Assembly (NCBI RefSeq): GCF_022637395.1
Contig: NZ_CP093337.1
Location: 2,526,001-2,590,000 of the forward strand
Direction of reading: 5' to 3'
From: Shinella sp. H4-D48
Lineage (GTDB): Bacteria > Pseudomonadota > Alphaproteobacteria > Rhizobiales > Rhizobiaceae
DNA length: 64,000 nt
Positions 8,856 through 18,062 of the stretch are shown piece after piece. Position 1 is the stretch's first letter. Each line of letters starts with the position of its first letter. The notes beneath the pieces are model-generated. The model was not told the origin of the DNA. It was given only the letters and a program-made list of their open reading frames with translations, and searched no databases. Position numbers and translations under genes: made by a program.

Positions 8856-10508
8856 ATGCAGAACGCAGACTATATCATCATCGGGTCCGGCTCGGCCGGT
8901 TCGGCCATTGCCTACCGGCTTTCGGAAGATGGCAAGCATACGGTCATGGTGCTGGAATATGGCGGCTCGGATATCGGGCCGTTCATCCAGATGCCGGCGG
9001 CGCTCGCATGGCCGATGAGCATGAAGCGCTATAACTGGGGTTATCTCTCCGAGCCCGAGCCCAACCTCAACAACCGGCGCATCACAGCGCCGCGCGGCAA
9101 GGTCATGGGCGGGTCGTCCTCCATCAATGGGCTCGTCTATGTGCGCGGCCATGCGGAGGACTTCAACCGCTGGGAAGAGCTGGGCGCGCGCGGCTGGGCC
9201 TATGCGGACGTGCTGCCCTACTACAAGCGCATGGAGACCTCGCATGGCGGCGAGACCGGCTGGCGCGGCACCGACGGGCCGCTGCACGTTCAGCGCGGTC
9301 CCATGACAAACCCGCTGTTCCACGCCTTCATCCAGGCGGGCCAGCAGGCCGGCTTCGAAATGACCGAGGATTACAACGGCTCCAAGCAGGAGGGCTTCGG
9401 CCTGATGGAGCAGACGATCCACAACGGCCGGCGCTGGTCGGCGGCCAATGCCTATCTGCGGCCCGCCATGAAGCGGCCGAACGTTTCGCTGGTGCGGTGC
9501 TTCGCGCGCAAGATCGTCATCGAGAACGGCCGCGCCGTCGGCGTCGAGATCGAGCGTGGCGGCGTGGTCGAGGTGGTGCGGGCCAACAAGGAGGTCATCG
9601 TCTCTGCCTCCTCCTTCAACTCGCCCAAGCTGCTCATGCTCTCCGGCATCGGCCCGGCGCAGCACCTGAAGGATATGGGCATCGAAGTGAAGGTCGACCG
9701 GCCGGGCGTCGGCGCCAACCTTCAGGACCATATGGAATTCTATTTCCAGCAGATTTCCACCAAGCCGGTTTCGCTCTATTCCTGGCTGCCATGGTTCTGG
9801 CAGGGCGTGGCGGGCGCGCAGTGGCTATTGTCCAAGGGCGGGCTCGGCGCCTCCAACCAGTTCGAGGCCTGCGCCTTCCTGCGTTCGGCGGCGGGGCTGA
9901 AGCAACCTGATATCCAGTATCACTTCCTGCCCGTCGCCATCTCCTACGACGGTAAGGCGGCGGCCAAGAGCCACGGCTTCCAGGTGCATGTCGGCTACAA
10001 CCTGTCGAAATCGCGTGGCAACGTGACGCTCAGGTCCGCCGATCCGATGGCGGATCCGGTCATCCGCTTCAACTATATGAGCCACGAGGAAGACTGGGCG
10101 AAGTTCCGCCACTGCGTGCGCCTGACCCGCGAGATCTTCAGCCAGAAGGCCTTCGACGATTACCGTGGACCGGAAATCCAGCCGGGCGAGAAGGTGCAGA
10201 CCGACGACGAGATCGACGCGTTCCTGCGCGAGCATCTGGAAAGCGCCTATCACCCCTGCGGCACCTGCCGGATGGGCGAGGCAAGCGACCCGATGGCGGT
10301 GGTGGATCCGGAAACCCGCGTTATCGGCATCGACGGTCTGCGCGTGGCTGACAGCTCAATCTTCCCGCATGTGACCTACGGCAACCTCAACGCCCCGTCG
10401 ATCATGACCGGCGAAAAGGCGGCCGACCACATCCTCGGCCGCCAGCCGCTCGCCCGTTCCAACCAGGAACCCTGGGTCAACCCCCGCGCGGCGGTCAGCG
10501 ACCGGTAA
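8856..10508 (+). CDS. betA: Choline dehydrogenase BetA
   Basis: 550 aa FAD-dependent GMC oxidoreductase that oxidises choline to betaine aldehyde, feeding electrons to the membrane respiratory chain. The N-terminal dinucleotide motif is [19 protein letters not shown] signature 1 is visible in [18 protein letters not shown] and signature 2 near [17 protein letters not shown]. The C-terminal catalytic histidine region is [10 protein letters not shown], followed by [27 protein letters not shown]. Length agrees with bacterial BetA. It is the last gene of the cluster and is separated from betB by the RIME-like element. The ATG at 8856 begins the FAD fold directly. Confidence 0.95.
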   Translation: MQNADYIIIGSGSAGSAIAYRLSEDGKHTVMVLEYGGSDIGPFIQMPAALAWPMSMKRYNWGYLSEPEPNLNNRRITAPRGKVMGGSSSINGLVYVRGHAEDFNRWEELGARGWAYADVLPYYKRMETSHGGETGWRGTDGPLHVQRGPMTNPLFHAFIQAGQQAGFEMTEDYNGSKQEGFGLMEQTIHNGRRWSAANAYLRPAMKRPNVSLVRCFARKIVIENGRAVGVEIERGGVVEVVRANKEVIVSASSFNSPKLLMLSGIGPAQHLKDMGIEVKVDRPGVGANLQDHMEFYFQQISTKPVSLYSWLPWFWQGVAGAQWLLSKGGLGASNQFEACAFLRSAAGLKQPDIQYHFLPVAISYDGKAAAKSHGFQVHVGYNLSKSRGNVTLRSADPMADPVIRFNYMSHEEDWAKFRHCVRLTREIFSQKAFDDYRGPEIQPGEKVQTDDEIDAFLREHLESAYHPCGTCRMGEASDPMAVVDPETRVIGIDGLRVADSSIFPHVTYGNLNAPSIMTGEKAADHILGRQPLARSNQEPWVNPRAAVSDR

Positions 10509-10590
10509 AGGCCGCATCGTTGGGACCAGATGCGGGAAAATTTGTTCTCGCGTCTTGTCCCCCGTGTGACGGACGTGACAGTGTGCCGCC

Positions 10591-11952
10591 ATGTCGCGAT
10601 ATTACAGCAAATCGAAACTCCTGCGCCGCGGCCGCGCGATGTGGGGTTCCTATCAGGTTTGGCGCATGCGCCTGGTGTTCTGGCTGGGCGCTCTGGCTAT
10701 CGGGGCCGTCAGCGTCGGCTTTGCACGGCTTGCCGATGTCGCCCAACATCTGTTCAGCACCGCGCGCACAGCCGGGGAATGGACCTTCCTGCTGCCGCTT
10801 GTCATCACGCCGCTCGGCTTCGTGCTTTGCGCCTGGCTGGCCATGCAGTTCTTTCCGAACGCGCAGGGCAGCGGCATTCCGCAGGCGATCGCCGCGCGGC
10901 ATCTGCATGATCGTGAAGACCGCGCGCGGCTGCTCAATCTCAAACTCGCCGTCGGCAAGATCGTGCTGACGATCACTGGGCTCTTGTCGGGCGCCTCCAT
11001 CGGTCGCGAAGGGCCGACTGTTCAGGTCGGTGCCTCGATCATGCTGCAGGCGGCGCGGTGGGGCGGTGTCGAGCAGGCCCGTGGGCTGATTCTCGCCGGT
11101 TCGGCGGCGGGCATTGCGGCAGCGTTCAACACGCCGCTCGCCGGAATCGTCTTCGCCATTGAGGAAATGAGCCGCAGCTACGAATCGCGCACCAATGGCG
11201 CGGTGCTGACCGCGGTGATCCTCGCCGGCATCGCCGCGCTCGGCCTCAACGGCAATTATACCTATTTCGGCGGCGCACCATCCACCACACTGCACGCCTC
11301 CGATTGGTGGATGGTCATGATCTGCGGAATCGGCGGGGGGCTTATCGGGGCGATCTTCAGCACGGCGGCGCTGCGCGGCGCGCGGCGCATCAAGCGCTGG
11401 GCGCAGCCCGATATCCGCCGCCGCATGCTGATGCTCGCCGGCGCAAGCGGGCTTGCCATCGCGCTGCTCGGCATCCTGTCTTCCGGTGCGACCTTCGGCA
11501 CGGGCTACGAGCAGGCACGCGCAGCCGTGGAAGGCACGGCCCCCTCGCCCTTCTTCTTCCTTGAGAAGCTTGCCGCCACCTTCATTTCCATGATGTCGGG
11601 TATTCCCGGTGGCATTTTTGCCCCCTCGCTTTCCGTCGGCGCCGGTTTCGGCAGCACCGTGGCAACCTTGCTGGGCGCCAGCATATCGCTGGGCGCGCTC
11701 GTCGGCATGGCCGGCTATTTCGCCGGCGTGGTCCAGGCGCCCATGACGGCGTTCGTCATCATCCTGGAAATGTCGGACAGCCGGGAGAGCGTCATCGCGT
11801 TGATGGCCGCCTCCATGCTCGGTTACATCGCCGCACGGTTCATCTCATCCGAGCCGCTGTATCACGGTCTGTCTCGCGCCTTCATTGCCGACTCGATCCG
11901 CGCCAACCGCGCAAACCAGCGGGCCGATGTCGAGCGGGCACCCGCACGGTGA
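10591..11952 (+). CDS. ClC family chloride/proton antiporter
   Basis: 453 aa polytopic inner-membrane protein of the ClC family. All three selectivity-filter motifs are present: GSGIPQ (about residue 93), GREGP (about 134, containing the gating glutamate) and GIFAPSLS (about 337). The segment AAFNTPLAGIVFAIEEM keeps the internal glutamate that marks H+/Cl- exchangers rather than channels. The C-terminus lacks CBS domains and ends in a basic tail. It may help acid or chloride homeostasis; proximity to the osmoprotectant genes is suggestive only. No strong ribosome binding site precedes the ATG. Confidence 0.92.
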   Translation: MSRYYSKSKLLRRGRAMWGSYQVWRMRLVFWLGALAIGAVSVGFARLADVAQHLFSTARTAGEWTFLLPLVITPLGFVLCAWLAMQFFPNAQGSGIPQAIAARHLHDREDRARLLNLKLAVGKIVLTITGLLSGASIGREGPTVQVGASIMLQAARWGGVEQARGLILAGSAAGIAAAFNTPLAGIVFAIEEMSRSYESRTNGAVLTAVILAGIAALGLNGNYTYFGGAPSTTLHASDWWMVMICGIGGGLIGAIFSTAALRGARRIKRWAQPDIRRRMLMLAGASGLAIALLGILSSGATFGTGYEQARAAVEGTAPSPFFFLEKLAATFISMMSGIPGGIFAPSLSVGAGFGSTVATLLGASISLGALVGMAGYFAGVVQAPMTAFVIILEMSDSRESVIALMAASMLGYIAARFISSEPLYHGLSRAFIADSIRANRANQRADVERAPAR

Positions 11953-12002
11953 CGGCCGCATCCTCATCGCAGGCCCAACTATAGTCTCGCGCAACCATAA
12001 TT

Positions 12003-12021
12003 TTCTACTATTTATGTAGAA
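12003..12021. promoter_or_regulatory. Inverted repeat upstream of the cysHDN operon
   Basis: TTCTAC and GTAGAA flank a 7-base AT-rich spacer, about 170 bases before cysH in an AT-rich leader. It is the only clear operator-like element in this gap. A sulfur-responsive regulator (CysB-like or Rrf2 type) is possible, but none is encoded nearby. Confidence 0.35.
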
Positions 12022-12187
12022 TATAAAGAAATAAAGCGCTTTCCGAGGCGGTGCGGCAGTATTTCTTCTCTTCTTGGCGAATGGAGAGATATTTGCTCCT
12101 GCGCAGACTTTTGAGAAACCTGTTTTGCTGTCTCGGCGTCCCTGCTCCTGCGATAATCCGTCAACTCTTCGCAAAGGCATGGACGCA

Positions 12188-12940
12188 ATGACTGCTCTCA
12201 CCGGAAACGGGACCGCGCAGGCCCTTAATGACAAACTTGCAAGCCTCGATCTTGCCGGACGGCTTGCGCTGGTCGCCGAGCTGGGCGGCCGCGCCGTATT
12301 CACCACCAGTCTCGGCATCGAGGATCAGGTCATCACCGCGGTAATCGGCACCGAGCGGCTTGCCATCGATGTCGTGACGCTGGAGACGGGGCGTCTCTTC
12401 AAGGAAACCGTCGATCTCATCGACGAGACCGAGGGCCAGTACGGCATCACCATCGCCCGCTACGTTCCCGCACAGGACGATATCGACGCCTATGCGGCGA
12501 AGTATGGTCTTAACGGCTTCTACGATAGCGTCGAAGCCCGCCACGCCTGTTGCGGCGTGCGCAAGCTGAAGCCGCTTGCGCGCGCACTCGAAGGGGCATC
12601 CTTCTGGATCACCGGCCTGCGCCGCGGCCAGTCCGGCAACCGCGCGGACACGCCCTTCGCCGAATTCGATGCCGATCGCAATCTCATCAAGATCAATCCG
12701 CTGGCGGATTGGGACATCGACCGCATCAAGGCTTATGTCGCCGACAACGCCGTGCCGGTGAACCCGATGCACAACCGCGGCTATCCCTCCATCGGCTGCG
12801 AGCCCTGTACGCGCGCCATCAAGCCCGGCGAGCCCGAGCGTGCCGGCCGCTGGTGGTGGGAAAACGACGAGAAGCGCGAATGCGGCCTGCACGTCCACGA
12901 GGCCACCGCATCCACCATCCCGGCCCCGAGCGCCGCCTGA
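12188..12940 (+). CDS. cysH: Adenylyl-sulfate (APS) reductase CysH
   Basis: 250 aa. It reduces adenylyl sulfate to sulfite using thioredoxin. The PAPS-reductase fold is seen in [12 protein letters not shown] and the arginine loop [12 protein letters not shown]. Two cysteine pairs, HACCGVRK and GCEPCTRAI, are the [4Fe-4S] ligands that distinguish APS reductases from PAPS reductases. The catalytic cysteine lies in KRECGLH near the end. That agrees with absence of an APS kinase gene here. I prefer ATG 12188, ten bases after AAAGG; ATG 12179 is an alternative with poor spacing. It starts cysH-cysD-cysN. Confidence 0.94.
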   Translation: MTALTGNGTAQALNDKLASLDLAGRLALVAELGGRAVFTTSLGIEDQVITAVIGTERLAIDVVTLETGRLFKETVDLIDETEGQYGITIARYVPAQDDIDAYAAKYGLNGFYDSVEARHACCGVRKLKPLARALEGASFWITGLRRGQSGNRADTPFAEFDADRNLIKINPLADWDIDRIKAYVADNAVPVNPMHNRGYPSIGCEPCTRAIKPGEPERAGRWWWENDEKRECGLHVHEATASTIPAPSAA

Positions 12941-12987
12941 CAGACACCCGCCCTCCCAAGGCGCCCCATCCGGAGTTTAGAATTTCC

Positions 12988-13941
12988 ATGTCCGACATCC
13001 GTAACGAGGCGGAAGCGAAGCAGAACGCAACGCACAAGCCGCCGCTCGATCCGCACCTCAAGGCGCTGGAAAACGAAGCGATTCATATCTTCCGCGAGGT
13101 CGCTGCCGAATTCGAGCGCCCCGTTATGCTCTATTCCATCGGCAAGGACAGTTCCGTCCTGCTACATCTGGCGCGCAAGGCCTTCTATCCCGGCCGCGTG
13201 CCCTTCCCGCTGCTGCACGTCAACACCGGCTGGAAGTTCGCCGAGATGATTGCCTTCCGCGACAACATCGTGAAGGAATACGATCTCGACCTGATCGAGC
13301 ACATCAATCCGCGCGGCGCGGCCGAGAACGTAACGCCCTTCACGCATGGTTCGGCTCTCTATACCGACATCATGAAGACGGAATCGCTGCGCCAGGCGCT
13401 GGACGCCGGCAAATACGATGCCGCCTTTGGCGGTGCGCGCCGCGACGAGGAAGCCTCGCGCGCCAAGGAGCGCATCTACTCGTTCCGTACGCCCGATCAT
13501 CGCTGGGATCCGCGCAACCAGCGCCCGGAACTGTGGAACGTCTATAACGGCATGATCCGGCAGGGCGAAAGCGTGCGCGCCTTTCCGCTCTCCAACTGGA
13601 CCGAGGTCGATATCTGGCGCTACATCCAGGCCGAGGACATCCCGATCGTCCCGCTCTACTTCGCGAAGAAGCGCCCCTATGTGGAGCGCGACGGCATGAT
13701 GATCATGGCCGAGGATCCCCGCATGGAACTGCTGCCCGGCGAAGTGCGCCAGGAAGGCGTCATACGCTTCCGCACGCTCGGCTGCTTCCCGCTGACCGGC
13801 GCCATCCGCTCCAACGCCACCACGCTCGACGACATCATTGCCGAGCTGGAGACGGCCACCGTCTCCGAACGCCAGGGCCGCGCGATCGACCGCGACCAGT
13901 CCGGCTCCATGGAAAAGAAGAAACGCGAAGGGTATTTCTGA
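12988..13941 (+). CDS. cysD: Sulfate adenylyltransferase subunit 2 CysD
   Basis: 317 aa, the standard CysD length. With CysN it forms ATP sulfurylase, making APS from sulfate and ATP. The PP-loop ATP pyrophosphatase motif is [12 protein letters not shown] (about residue 49). Other conserved runs are [30 protein letters not shown] and [12 protein letters not shown]. The C-terminus [12 protein letters not shown] is the typical CysD ending. The stop codon overlaps the region just before the cysN ATG, only one base apart, so the two subunits are translationally coupled. Confidence 0.97.
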   Translation: MSDIRNEAEAKQNATHKPPLDPHLKALENEAIHIFREVAAEFERPVMLYSIGKDSSVLLHLARKAFYPGRVPFPLLHVNTGWKFAEMIAFRDNIVKEYDLDLIEHINPRGAAENVTPFTHGSALYTDIMKTESLRQALDAGKYDAAFGGARRDEEASRAKERIYSFRTPDHRWDPRNQRPELWNVYNGMIRQGESVRAFPLSNWTEVDIWRYIQAEDIPIVPLYFAKKRPYVERDGMMIMAEDPRMELLPGEVRQEGVIRFRTLGCFPLTGAIRSNATTLDDIIAELETATVSERQGRAIDRDQSGSMEKKKREGYF

Positions 13942-13942
13942 G

Positions 13943-15430
13943 ATGACCGTTTCCGCCACCGCAACCGCCGAAGCGCTTCCGCTCGAAGCGCCGGTCGCTG
14001 AACAGGCCCGCGCGATCCGCGATTCCCGCCCGCTTCGCCTCATCACCTGTGGCTCGGTCGACGACGGCAAGTCGACGCTGATCGGCCGCCTGCTCTGGGA
14101 CACCAAGGCCGTCAAGGAAGACCAGGCCGCGACGCTGCACCGCGACAGCGGCAAGCAGAACGATCTCGGCCTGCCCGATTTCGCGCTGCTGCTGGACGGT
14201 CTCCAGGCCGAGCGTGAACAGGGCATCACCATCGACGTGGCCTATCGCTACTTCTCGACGGACCGTCGCTCGTTCATCGTCGCCGACACCCCCGGCCACG
14301 AACAATATACCCGCAACATGGCCACCGGCGCCTCCACGGCGGACCTTGCTGTGCTCTTGGTCGATGCCCGCGCCGGCATTCTCGAGCAGACCCGCCGTCA
14401 CGCCACCATCGCCTCGCTGATGGGCATCCGGCAGTTCGTGCTCGCCGTCAACAAGATCGACCTGACGAACTACGACCGCGCCCGCTTCCTGGAAATCGTG
14501 CACGATTTCAAGGAATTCGCGCTCACGCTCGGGGTCAAGCAGATCACCGCCATCCCGATGTCGGCGCTGAAGGGCGAGAACGTCGTCTATGACGGCCGTG
14601 CCGCCATGCCCTGGTACGACGGGCCGACGCTCGTCGAGACGCTGGAAAAGGCCACGACCCGCTCCAACCAGACGGTCGGCTTCCGCCTGCCGGTGCAGCG
14701 CGTCTCGCGCCCGGGCGAAAGCTTCCGCGGCTATCAGGGCACGGTCGCCGGCGGTTCGGTGAAGCCGGGCGATTCCGTGGTGATCCTGCCGTCCGGTATG
14801 GTCGCCAACGTCACCAAGATCGTGACCTTCGACCTCGTGCGCAACGCGGCCGTCGCGGGCGATGCCATCACGCTCGTGCTCGACCGGCAGGTCGACGTGT
14901 CGCGCGGCGACATGATCGTCGCCATCGACAGCCAGCCGATGACCGGCCGCGGCTTCGACGCCCAGATCGTGGCGCTGCAACCCGACCGCATCGAGCCGGG
15001 CAAGCGCTACTGGCTGAAGAGCGGCTCACGCCGCCAGCGCGTACTCATCGAGCCGGTGAGCCAGCTCGACCTGAAGACCTCGAAGTGGGGCACCGCCGAA
15101 CGTCTCGGCATGAACGCCATCGGCAAGGTTCATCTCACCTTCGACGAACAGGCGATCTTCGACACCTACGAGCAGAACCGCACGACCGGCGCCTTCATCC
15201 TGATCGACCCCGACACCAACAACACGGTGGCCGGCGGCATGATCACGGGGCGGCGCTCGGAACTGGGCGGCATCCACAAGGACGACCAGCGCGTGCTGCT
15301 CTCCCTGCCCGCCGATCTTGCTGAAAAGATCATGGCCAGCGAACTCTTCGCAAGCCGCCGCCAGGATGTGGACATTCGCCACACCACCGTCGGCCGCGCG
15401 GCGGAAATCCTTGGCGATCTGGACGAATAG
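13943..15430 (+). CDS. cysN: Sulfate adenylyltransferase subunit 1 CysN (GTPase)
   Basis: 495 aa elongation-factor-like GTPase that drives APS synthesis by CysD. G-motifs: GSVDDGKST (P-loop), DTPGHEQYTRNM (G3), NKIDL (G4) and SALKGENV (G5). Two beta-barrel domains follow (PVQRVSRPGESFRGYQG; GKVHLTFDEQAIFD). There is no C-terminal APS kinase domain, so this is not a NodQ/CysNC fusion and fits an assimilatory route using APS directly. A strong terminator follows 22 bases after the stop and closes the operon. Confidence 0.96.
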   Translation: MTVSATATAEALPLEAPVAEQARAIRDSRPLRLITCGSVDDGKSTLIGRLLWDTKAVKEDQAATLHRDSGKQNDLGLPDFALLLDGLQAEREQGITIDVAYRYFSTDRRSFIVADTPGHEQYTRNMATGASTADLAVLLVDARAGILEQTRRHATIASLMGIRQFVLAVNKIDLTNYDRARFLEIVHDFKEFALTLGVKQITAIPMSALKGENVVYDGRAAMPWYDGPTLVETLEKATTRSNQTVGFRLPVQRVSRPGESFRGYQGTVAGGSVKPGDSVVILPSGMVANVTKIVTFDLVRNAAVAGDAITLVLDRQVDVSRGDMIVAIDSQPMTGRGFDAQIVALQPDRIEPGKRYWLKSGSRRQRVLIEPVSQLDLKTSKWGTAERLGMNAIGKVHLTFDEQAIFDTYEQNRTTGAFILIDPDTNNTVAGGMITGRRSELGGIHKDDQRVLLSLPADLAEKIMASELFASRRQDVDIRHTTVGRAAEILGDLDE

Positions 15431-15452
15431 TCCGGCATCGCATGGCGATACG

Positions 15453-15486
15453 AAAGCGGCGCCCCTCGGGCGCCGCTTTTCGTTTT
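15453..15486 (+). terminator. Rho-independent terminator of cysHDN
   Basis: AAGCGGCGCC and GGCGCCGCTT form a perfect stem around a short CCTCG loop and are followed by TTCGTTTT. It lies just after cysN. Confidence 0.88.
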
Positions 15487-15515
15487 GGCCGTTGCCACAT
15501 GTGGCATCTAAAAAG

Positions 15516-15557
15516 AAAGGCACCCTTCGCCAGCAAGCCTGGTTCGAGGGTGCCTTT
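15516..15557 (-). terminator. Terminator of the small minus-strand gene at 15607-15684
   Basis: AAAGGCACCCT and AGGGTGCCTTT form a perfect 11-bp stem with a 20-base loop. On the minus strand a T-rich run (TTTCTTTTT) follows, in the right place to end the small upstream gene. Confidence 0.8.
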
Positions 15558-15606
15558 CATGATCCGGAATGGCCTGCCGCCTTGCAGGCAGCCGATCCGA
15601 AAATCC

Positions 15607-15684
15607 TCAGAAGAAGAAGTACCAGATCAGCAGGACTGCGAAGAGCGGAACGCCCATCAACCAGAGAATAAAAGCGCGAGCCAT
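15607..15684 (-). CDS. 25-aa hydrophobic small protein
   Basis: ATG GCT CGC GCT... encodes MARAFILWLMGVPLFAVLLI plus WYFFF, a single membrane-spanning peptide. The start is preceded by AAGGAAAGGAAA, a strong ribosome binding site, and a terminator follows at 15557-15516, so it is a complete transcription unit. Similar tiny one-helix proteins are common in Rhizobiales, but I know no assigned function. The orientation is opposite to cysN and to the tRNA. The combination of ribosome binding site, in-frame hydrophobic codons and terminator is the evidence for translation. Confidence 0.7.
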   Translation of the reverse strand: MARAFILWLMGVPLFAVLLIWYFFF

Positions 15685-15934
15685 GGTTGTTTCCTTTCCT
15701 TTATTGCGTTGAACAGGAAATGCGCGTTGCGCGATTTTGTTCCACCAGCGGCGGGTACAAGTGCTTGCAAAGGCCAGCCACGCACGCCGGCTTTTCCGTT
15801 TCGCGACACGCGTGAGCCGTACCGCGCGAAAGGCGTAAACGCCCTCCCCGGCCTGCGGTCCGAGGCTTCGCGAAAAAAATCCCGCGGCGTCCCGGGGCTT
15901 TCCCCAACATCGCGGATTTTTTTGAACTTTTCCG

Positions 15935-15963
15935 CTTGTCGAACGGCTGAGCCTGTTCTATAG
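15935..15963 (+). promoter_or_regulatory. Promoter of tRNA-Pro
   Basis: CTTGTC and CTATAG are separated by 17 bases, matching the rhizobial sigma-70 pattern CTTGAC-N17-CTATAT. The -10 box ends 15 bases before the tRNA. Confidence 0.55.
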
Positions 15964-15978
15964 AGGCGCCGCTGGTCA

Positions 15979-16055
15979 CGGAGTGTAGCGCAGTCTGGTA
16001 GCGCACCACGTTCGGGACGTGGGGGTCGAGTGTTCGAATCACTCCACTCCGACCA
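15979..16055 (+). tRNA. tRNA-Pro (anticodon CGG)
   Basis: 77 bases. The acceptor stem pairs CGGAGTG with CACTCCG, followed by A and encoded CCA. The anticodon arm CCACG-TTCGGGA-CGTGG gives anticodon CGG (codon CCG). The T-arm loop TTCGAAT is normal, and the D-arm contains AGTCTGGTAGCGC. Confidence 0.95.
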
Positions 16056-16187
16056 GCTGAAACTGCTAGAAGATCAGGCGGTTGAATGTTTCCCGAAACC
16101 CTTTCGAGATTGCGATGATAGCCGCGGCGGTTGCCGAGGTTTTCCCGGATTGTTATCGTGCGGCGAACGCATGAATCGGGAGCGTGG

Positions 16188-16346
16188 ATGACGCGTCAGA
16201 CGATAGCAACCGCACTGCTTTGCGTTTCGGCGGCCGGTATCGGTCTTGCCCTGCTCGCCTTCGTGATCGGCCTCTTCCCTTGGAGCCTGGCGCTGCTGGC
16301 GGTCATCGGGCTGGTGACGGCCAGCCATCTCTTTGCCAAGCGTTGA
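16188..16346 (+). CDS. Small hydrophobic membrane protein, 52 aa
   Basis: The sequence starts MTRQTIATALLCVSAAGIGL and contains two closely spaced hydrophobic segments (about 7-27 and 29-46) ending in a short basic tail, HLFAKR. The start is preceded by GGGAG. A longer frame from 16131 exists but has an unlikely N-terminus. I do not recognise a family. It lies between tRNA-Pro and an ABM-domain gene on the same strand. The call rests on hydrophobic periodicity and the ribosome binding site only. Confidence 0.55.
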   Translation: MTRQTIATALLCVSAAGIGLALLAFVIGLFPWSLALLAVIGLVTASHLFAKR

Positions 16347-16391
16347 CGACCGCGCCGCATTCAATGCCCTCACCGTAAATGGATTGCCAAT

Positions 16392-16676
16392 ATGCTGAAA
16401 GTGATTGCCCAGGACTTCATCAAGCCCGAGGCGCTGGAGATCGTTCGCCCGCTTTACCAGGAGCTGGTTGCGCTGACGCGGCAGGAGCCGCTTTGCATCA
16501 GCTACGACCTGCATGTCGACCAAAAGGATCCCGGCCATTTCGTCTTCATCGAAACCTGGCCAGACCGCGCCGCGCTGGACGCCCATTGCGCGACGGAACA
16601 CTTCCGGCGGCTGGTGCCGCAGATCAATGCCCATCAGCGCGCCGAATGCACCTTTATCCTGATGGACGATTTCTGA
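16392..16676 (+). CDS. ABM-domain protein, putative quinol monooxygenase
   Basis: 94 aa, the length of one antibiotic-biosynthesis-monooxygenase (dimeric alpha+beta barrel) domain. The pattern of family members such as YgiN is seen: MLKVIAQDFIKPEALE, YQELVALTRQEPLCISYDLH, then HFVFIETWPDRAALDAHCATEHF. Known members oxidise quinols or degrade small aromatics without cofactor, but the substrate here is unknown. No membrane segment or signal peptide. It is probably monocistronic. Confidence 0.85.
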   Translation: MLKVIAQDFIKPEALEIVRPLYQELVALTRQEPLCISYDLHVDQKDPGHFVFIETWPDRAALDAHCATEHFRRLVPQINAHQRAECTFILMDDF

Positions 16677-16898
16677 GACGTCGGTTCCCTACGGTTCGGG
16701 CCATGACGCCGCTTGGCGCCCGGCCGGCGGTTGCATCCCACTGTTGCAAATCCGCACGTATCCCGCCCCATGTCCGGGGATGACCACAAACTTGGCGCGG
16801 GAGTGATTCCCCTTTTGCGAGCACTGCGCTATGGCGAAATCAGGGGCCCGTCCCGAGTCACCGGGAACGGCTGAACGAAGTCCAAGGAAATGGCACAT

Positions 16899-17234
16899 AT
16901 GAACTCCCGCATCGCACTCCTGGCAGGCCTGGCGCTTGCCCTTACCGCATGCACCACCGTCAGCGTTCCGACGAACCCGCTGCAAGCGCGCTGGAACGGC
17001 AAGACCGCCGGCAGCTTCTTCGCGGCTTATGGCCCTCCGCTTTCCGACACGAGCGCGGGCGGCACGACGCTTTACAAGTGGCGCGGCGGCTTCTCGAAGG
17101 GCCGGTCCTGCTCCGTCGAGCTGACCGTGAACGACGCCTACCGGATCACCAATATCCGTGCGATCGCCGACCGCGTCGATCCGAAGGGCGGCCCGAGCCA
17201 CTGCGAAACCGTGCTCGACGCCGCGCAGAAATGA
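16899..17234 (+). CDS. Small lipoprotein of unknown function
   Basis: 111 aa. The N-terminus has a lipoprotein signal, MNSRIALLAGLALALTAC, with the lipobox LTAC and Cys18 as the lipidated residue. The mature part contains GKTAGSFFAAYGPPLSDTS and LYKWRGGFSKGRSC, a pattern resembling small SmpA/OmlA-like or DUF-type envelope lipoproteins, but I cannot assign a family. Two further cysteines (about 72 and 103) could form a disulfide in the periplasm. I prefer the ATG at 16899, ten bases after AAGGA; the ATG at 16890 is too close. A terminator follows at 17261. Confidence 0.72.
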   Translation: MNSRIALLAGLALALTACTTVSVPTNPLQARWNGKTAGSFFAAYGPPLSDTSAGGTTLYKWRGGFSKGRSCSVELTVNDAYRITNIRAIADRVDPKGGPSHCETVLDAAQK

Positions 17235-17260
17235 TGGGCGGCTGACACAGCAGAAATGAC

Positions 17261-17290
17261 AAGGCCATGCGGCGACGCATGGCCTTTTTT
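17261..17290 (+). terminator. Rho-independent terminator after the small lipoprotein gene
   Basis: AAGGCCATGCG and CGCATGGCCTT form a perfect 11-bp stem with a GCGA loop, followed by T residues. It ends just before the methyltransferase ribosome binding site. Confidence 0.9.
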
Positions 17291-17303
17291 CATGGAGGAA
17301 GAC

Positions 17304-18047
17304 ATGGAAGACCGCCTTTACCACGACCCTGCCCTTGCCGATTTCTACGATCTCGAAAACGGCTGGGACCGGTCTGAGGACTTCACCTTCTGCCAGACAC
17401 TCGCCGCCGAGGCTGACAGCGTGCTCGACCTTGGCTGCGGCACGGGGGAACTGGCGGTCGCGCTGTCCGGCAACAGGATGGTCGTCGGGGTCGACCCGGC
17501 ACCCGCCATGCTGGAAATCGCACGCGCCAAGCCGGGTGCGGCGCGTGTCGAATTCATCGAGGGAGATGCGCGCACGCTGCGGCTTGGGCGGCGCTTCGCG
17601 CTGGTCATGCTGACGGGGCACGCCTTCCAGGTGTTCCTCACGCAGGAGGATCGGCGTGCGGCGCTTACCACCATCGCCGCGCATCTGGCCCCCGGCGGCC
17701 GCTTCATCTTCGACAGCCGCGAGCCCGCCTGCCGGGAATGGGAGGAATGGGGCCCGGACGAATCGCGACGCCGCCTCGCGCATCCCCGGTTCGGCGCCGT
17801 GCAGGCGTGGAACGATGCGGCTTTCGACGACGAGACCGGCGTCGTGACCTATGAAACGCATTACGAGATCGAGCAGACCGGCCAGCGCCTGTCCGCCGCC
17901 TCGCGCATCGCTTTTCCAACCAGGGAAGAGCTGGAGAGGCTGATTGGAGAAGCCGGTCTTCGGGTCGAGCGCTGGTATGGCGACTGGCAGGGCGCAGCCT
18001 GGACGCCCGGCGCGCGCGAGCTCATACCGCTCGGCACGCTTGCCTGA
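17304..18047 (+). CDS. Class I SAM-dependent methyltransferase
   Basis: 247 aa. SAM-binding motif I is VLDLGCGTGELAVAL (about residues 40-54), followed by the acidic loop VVGVDPAPAMLEIA and EGDARTL. Later motifs GGRFIFDSREPACREW and a C-terminal lid complete a Methyltransf_25-type fold. The substrate cannot be inferred; the family covers small molecules and proteins. The ATG at 17304 follows GGAGGAAG. The ribosome binding site lies immediately after the preceding terminator, so this gene needs a start within or just after it. It is convergent with the SDR gene, 15 bases away. Confidence 0.85.
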   Translation: MEDRLYHDPALADFYDLENGWDRSEDFTFCQTLAAEADSVLDLGCGTGELAVALSGNRMVVGVDPAPAMLEIARAKPGAARVEFIEGDARTLRLGRRFALVMLTGHAFQVFLTQEDRRAALTTIAAHLAPGGRFIFDSREPACREWEEWGPDESRRRLAHPRFGAVQAWNDAAFDDETGVVTYETHYEIEQTGQRLSAASRIAFPTREELERLIGEAGLRVERWYGDWQGAAWTPGARELIPLGTLA

Positions 18048-18062
18048 CGCCCCGGCGTTCCG

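Noticed and set aside
16677-16898. Structured RNA in the gap before the small lipoprotein
   Set aside because: Several short GC-rich complementary runs exist, but no known riboswitch core or terminator could be recognised.
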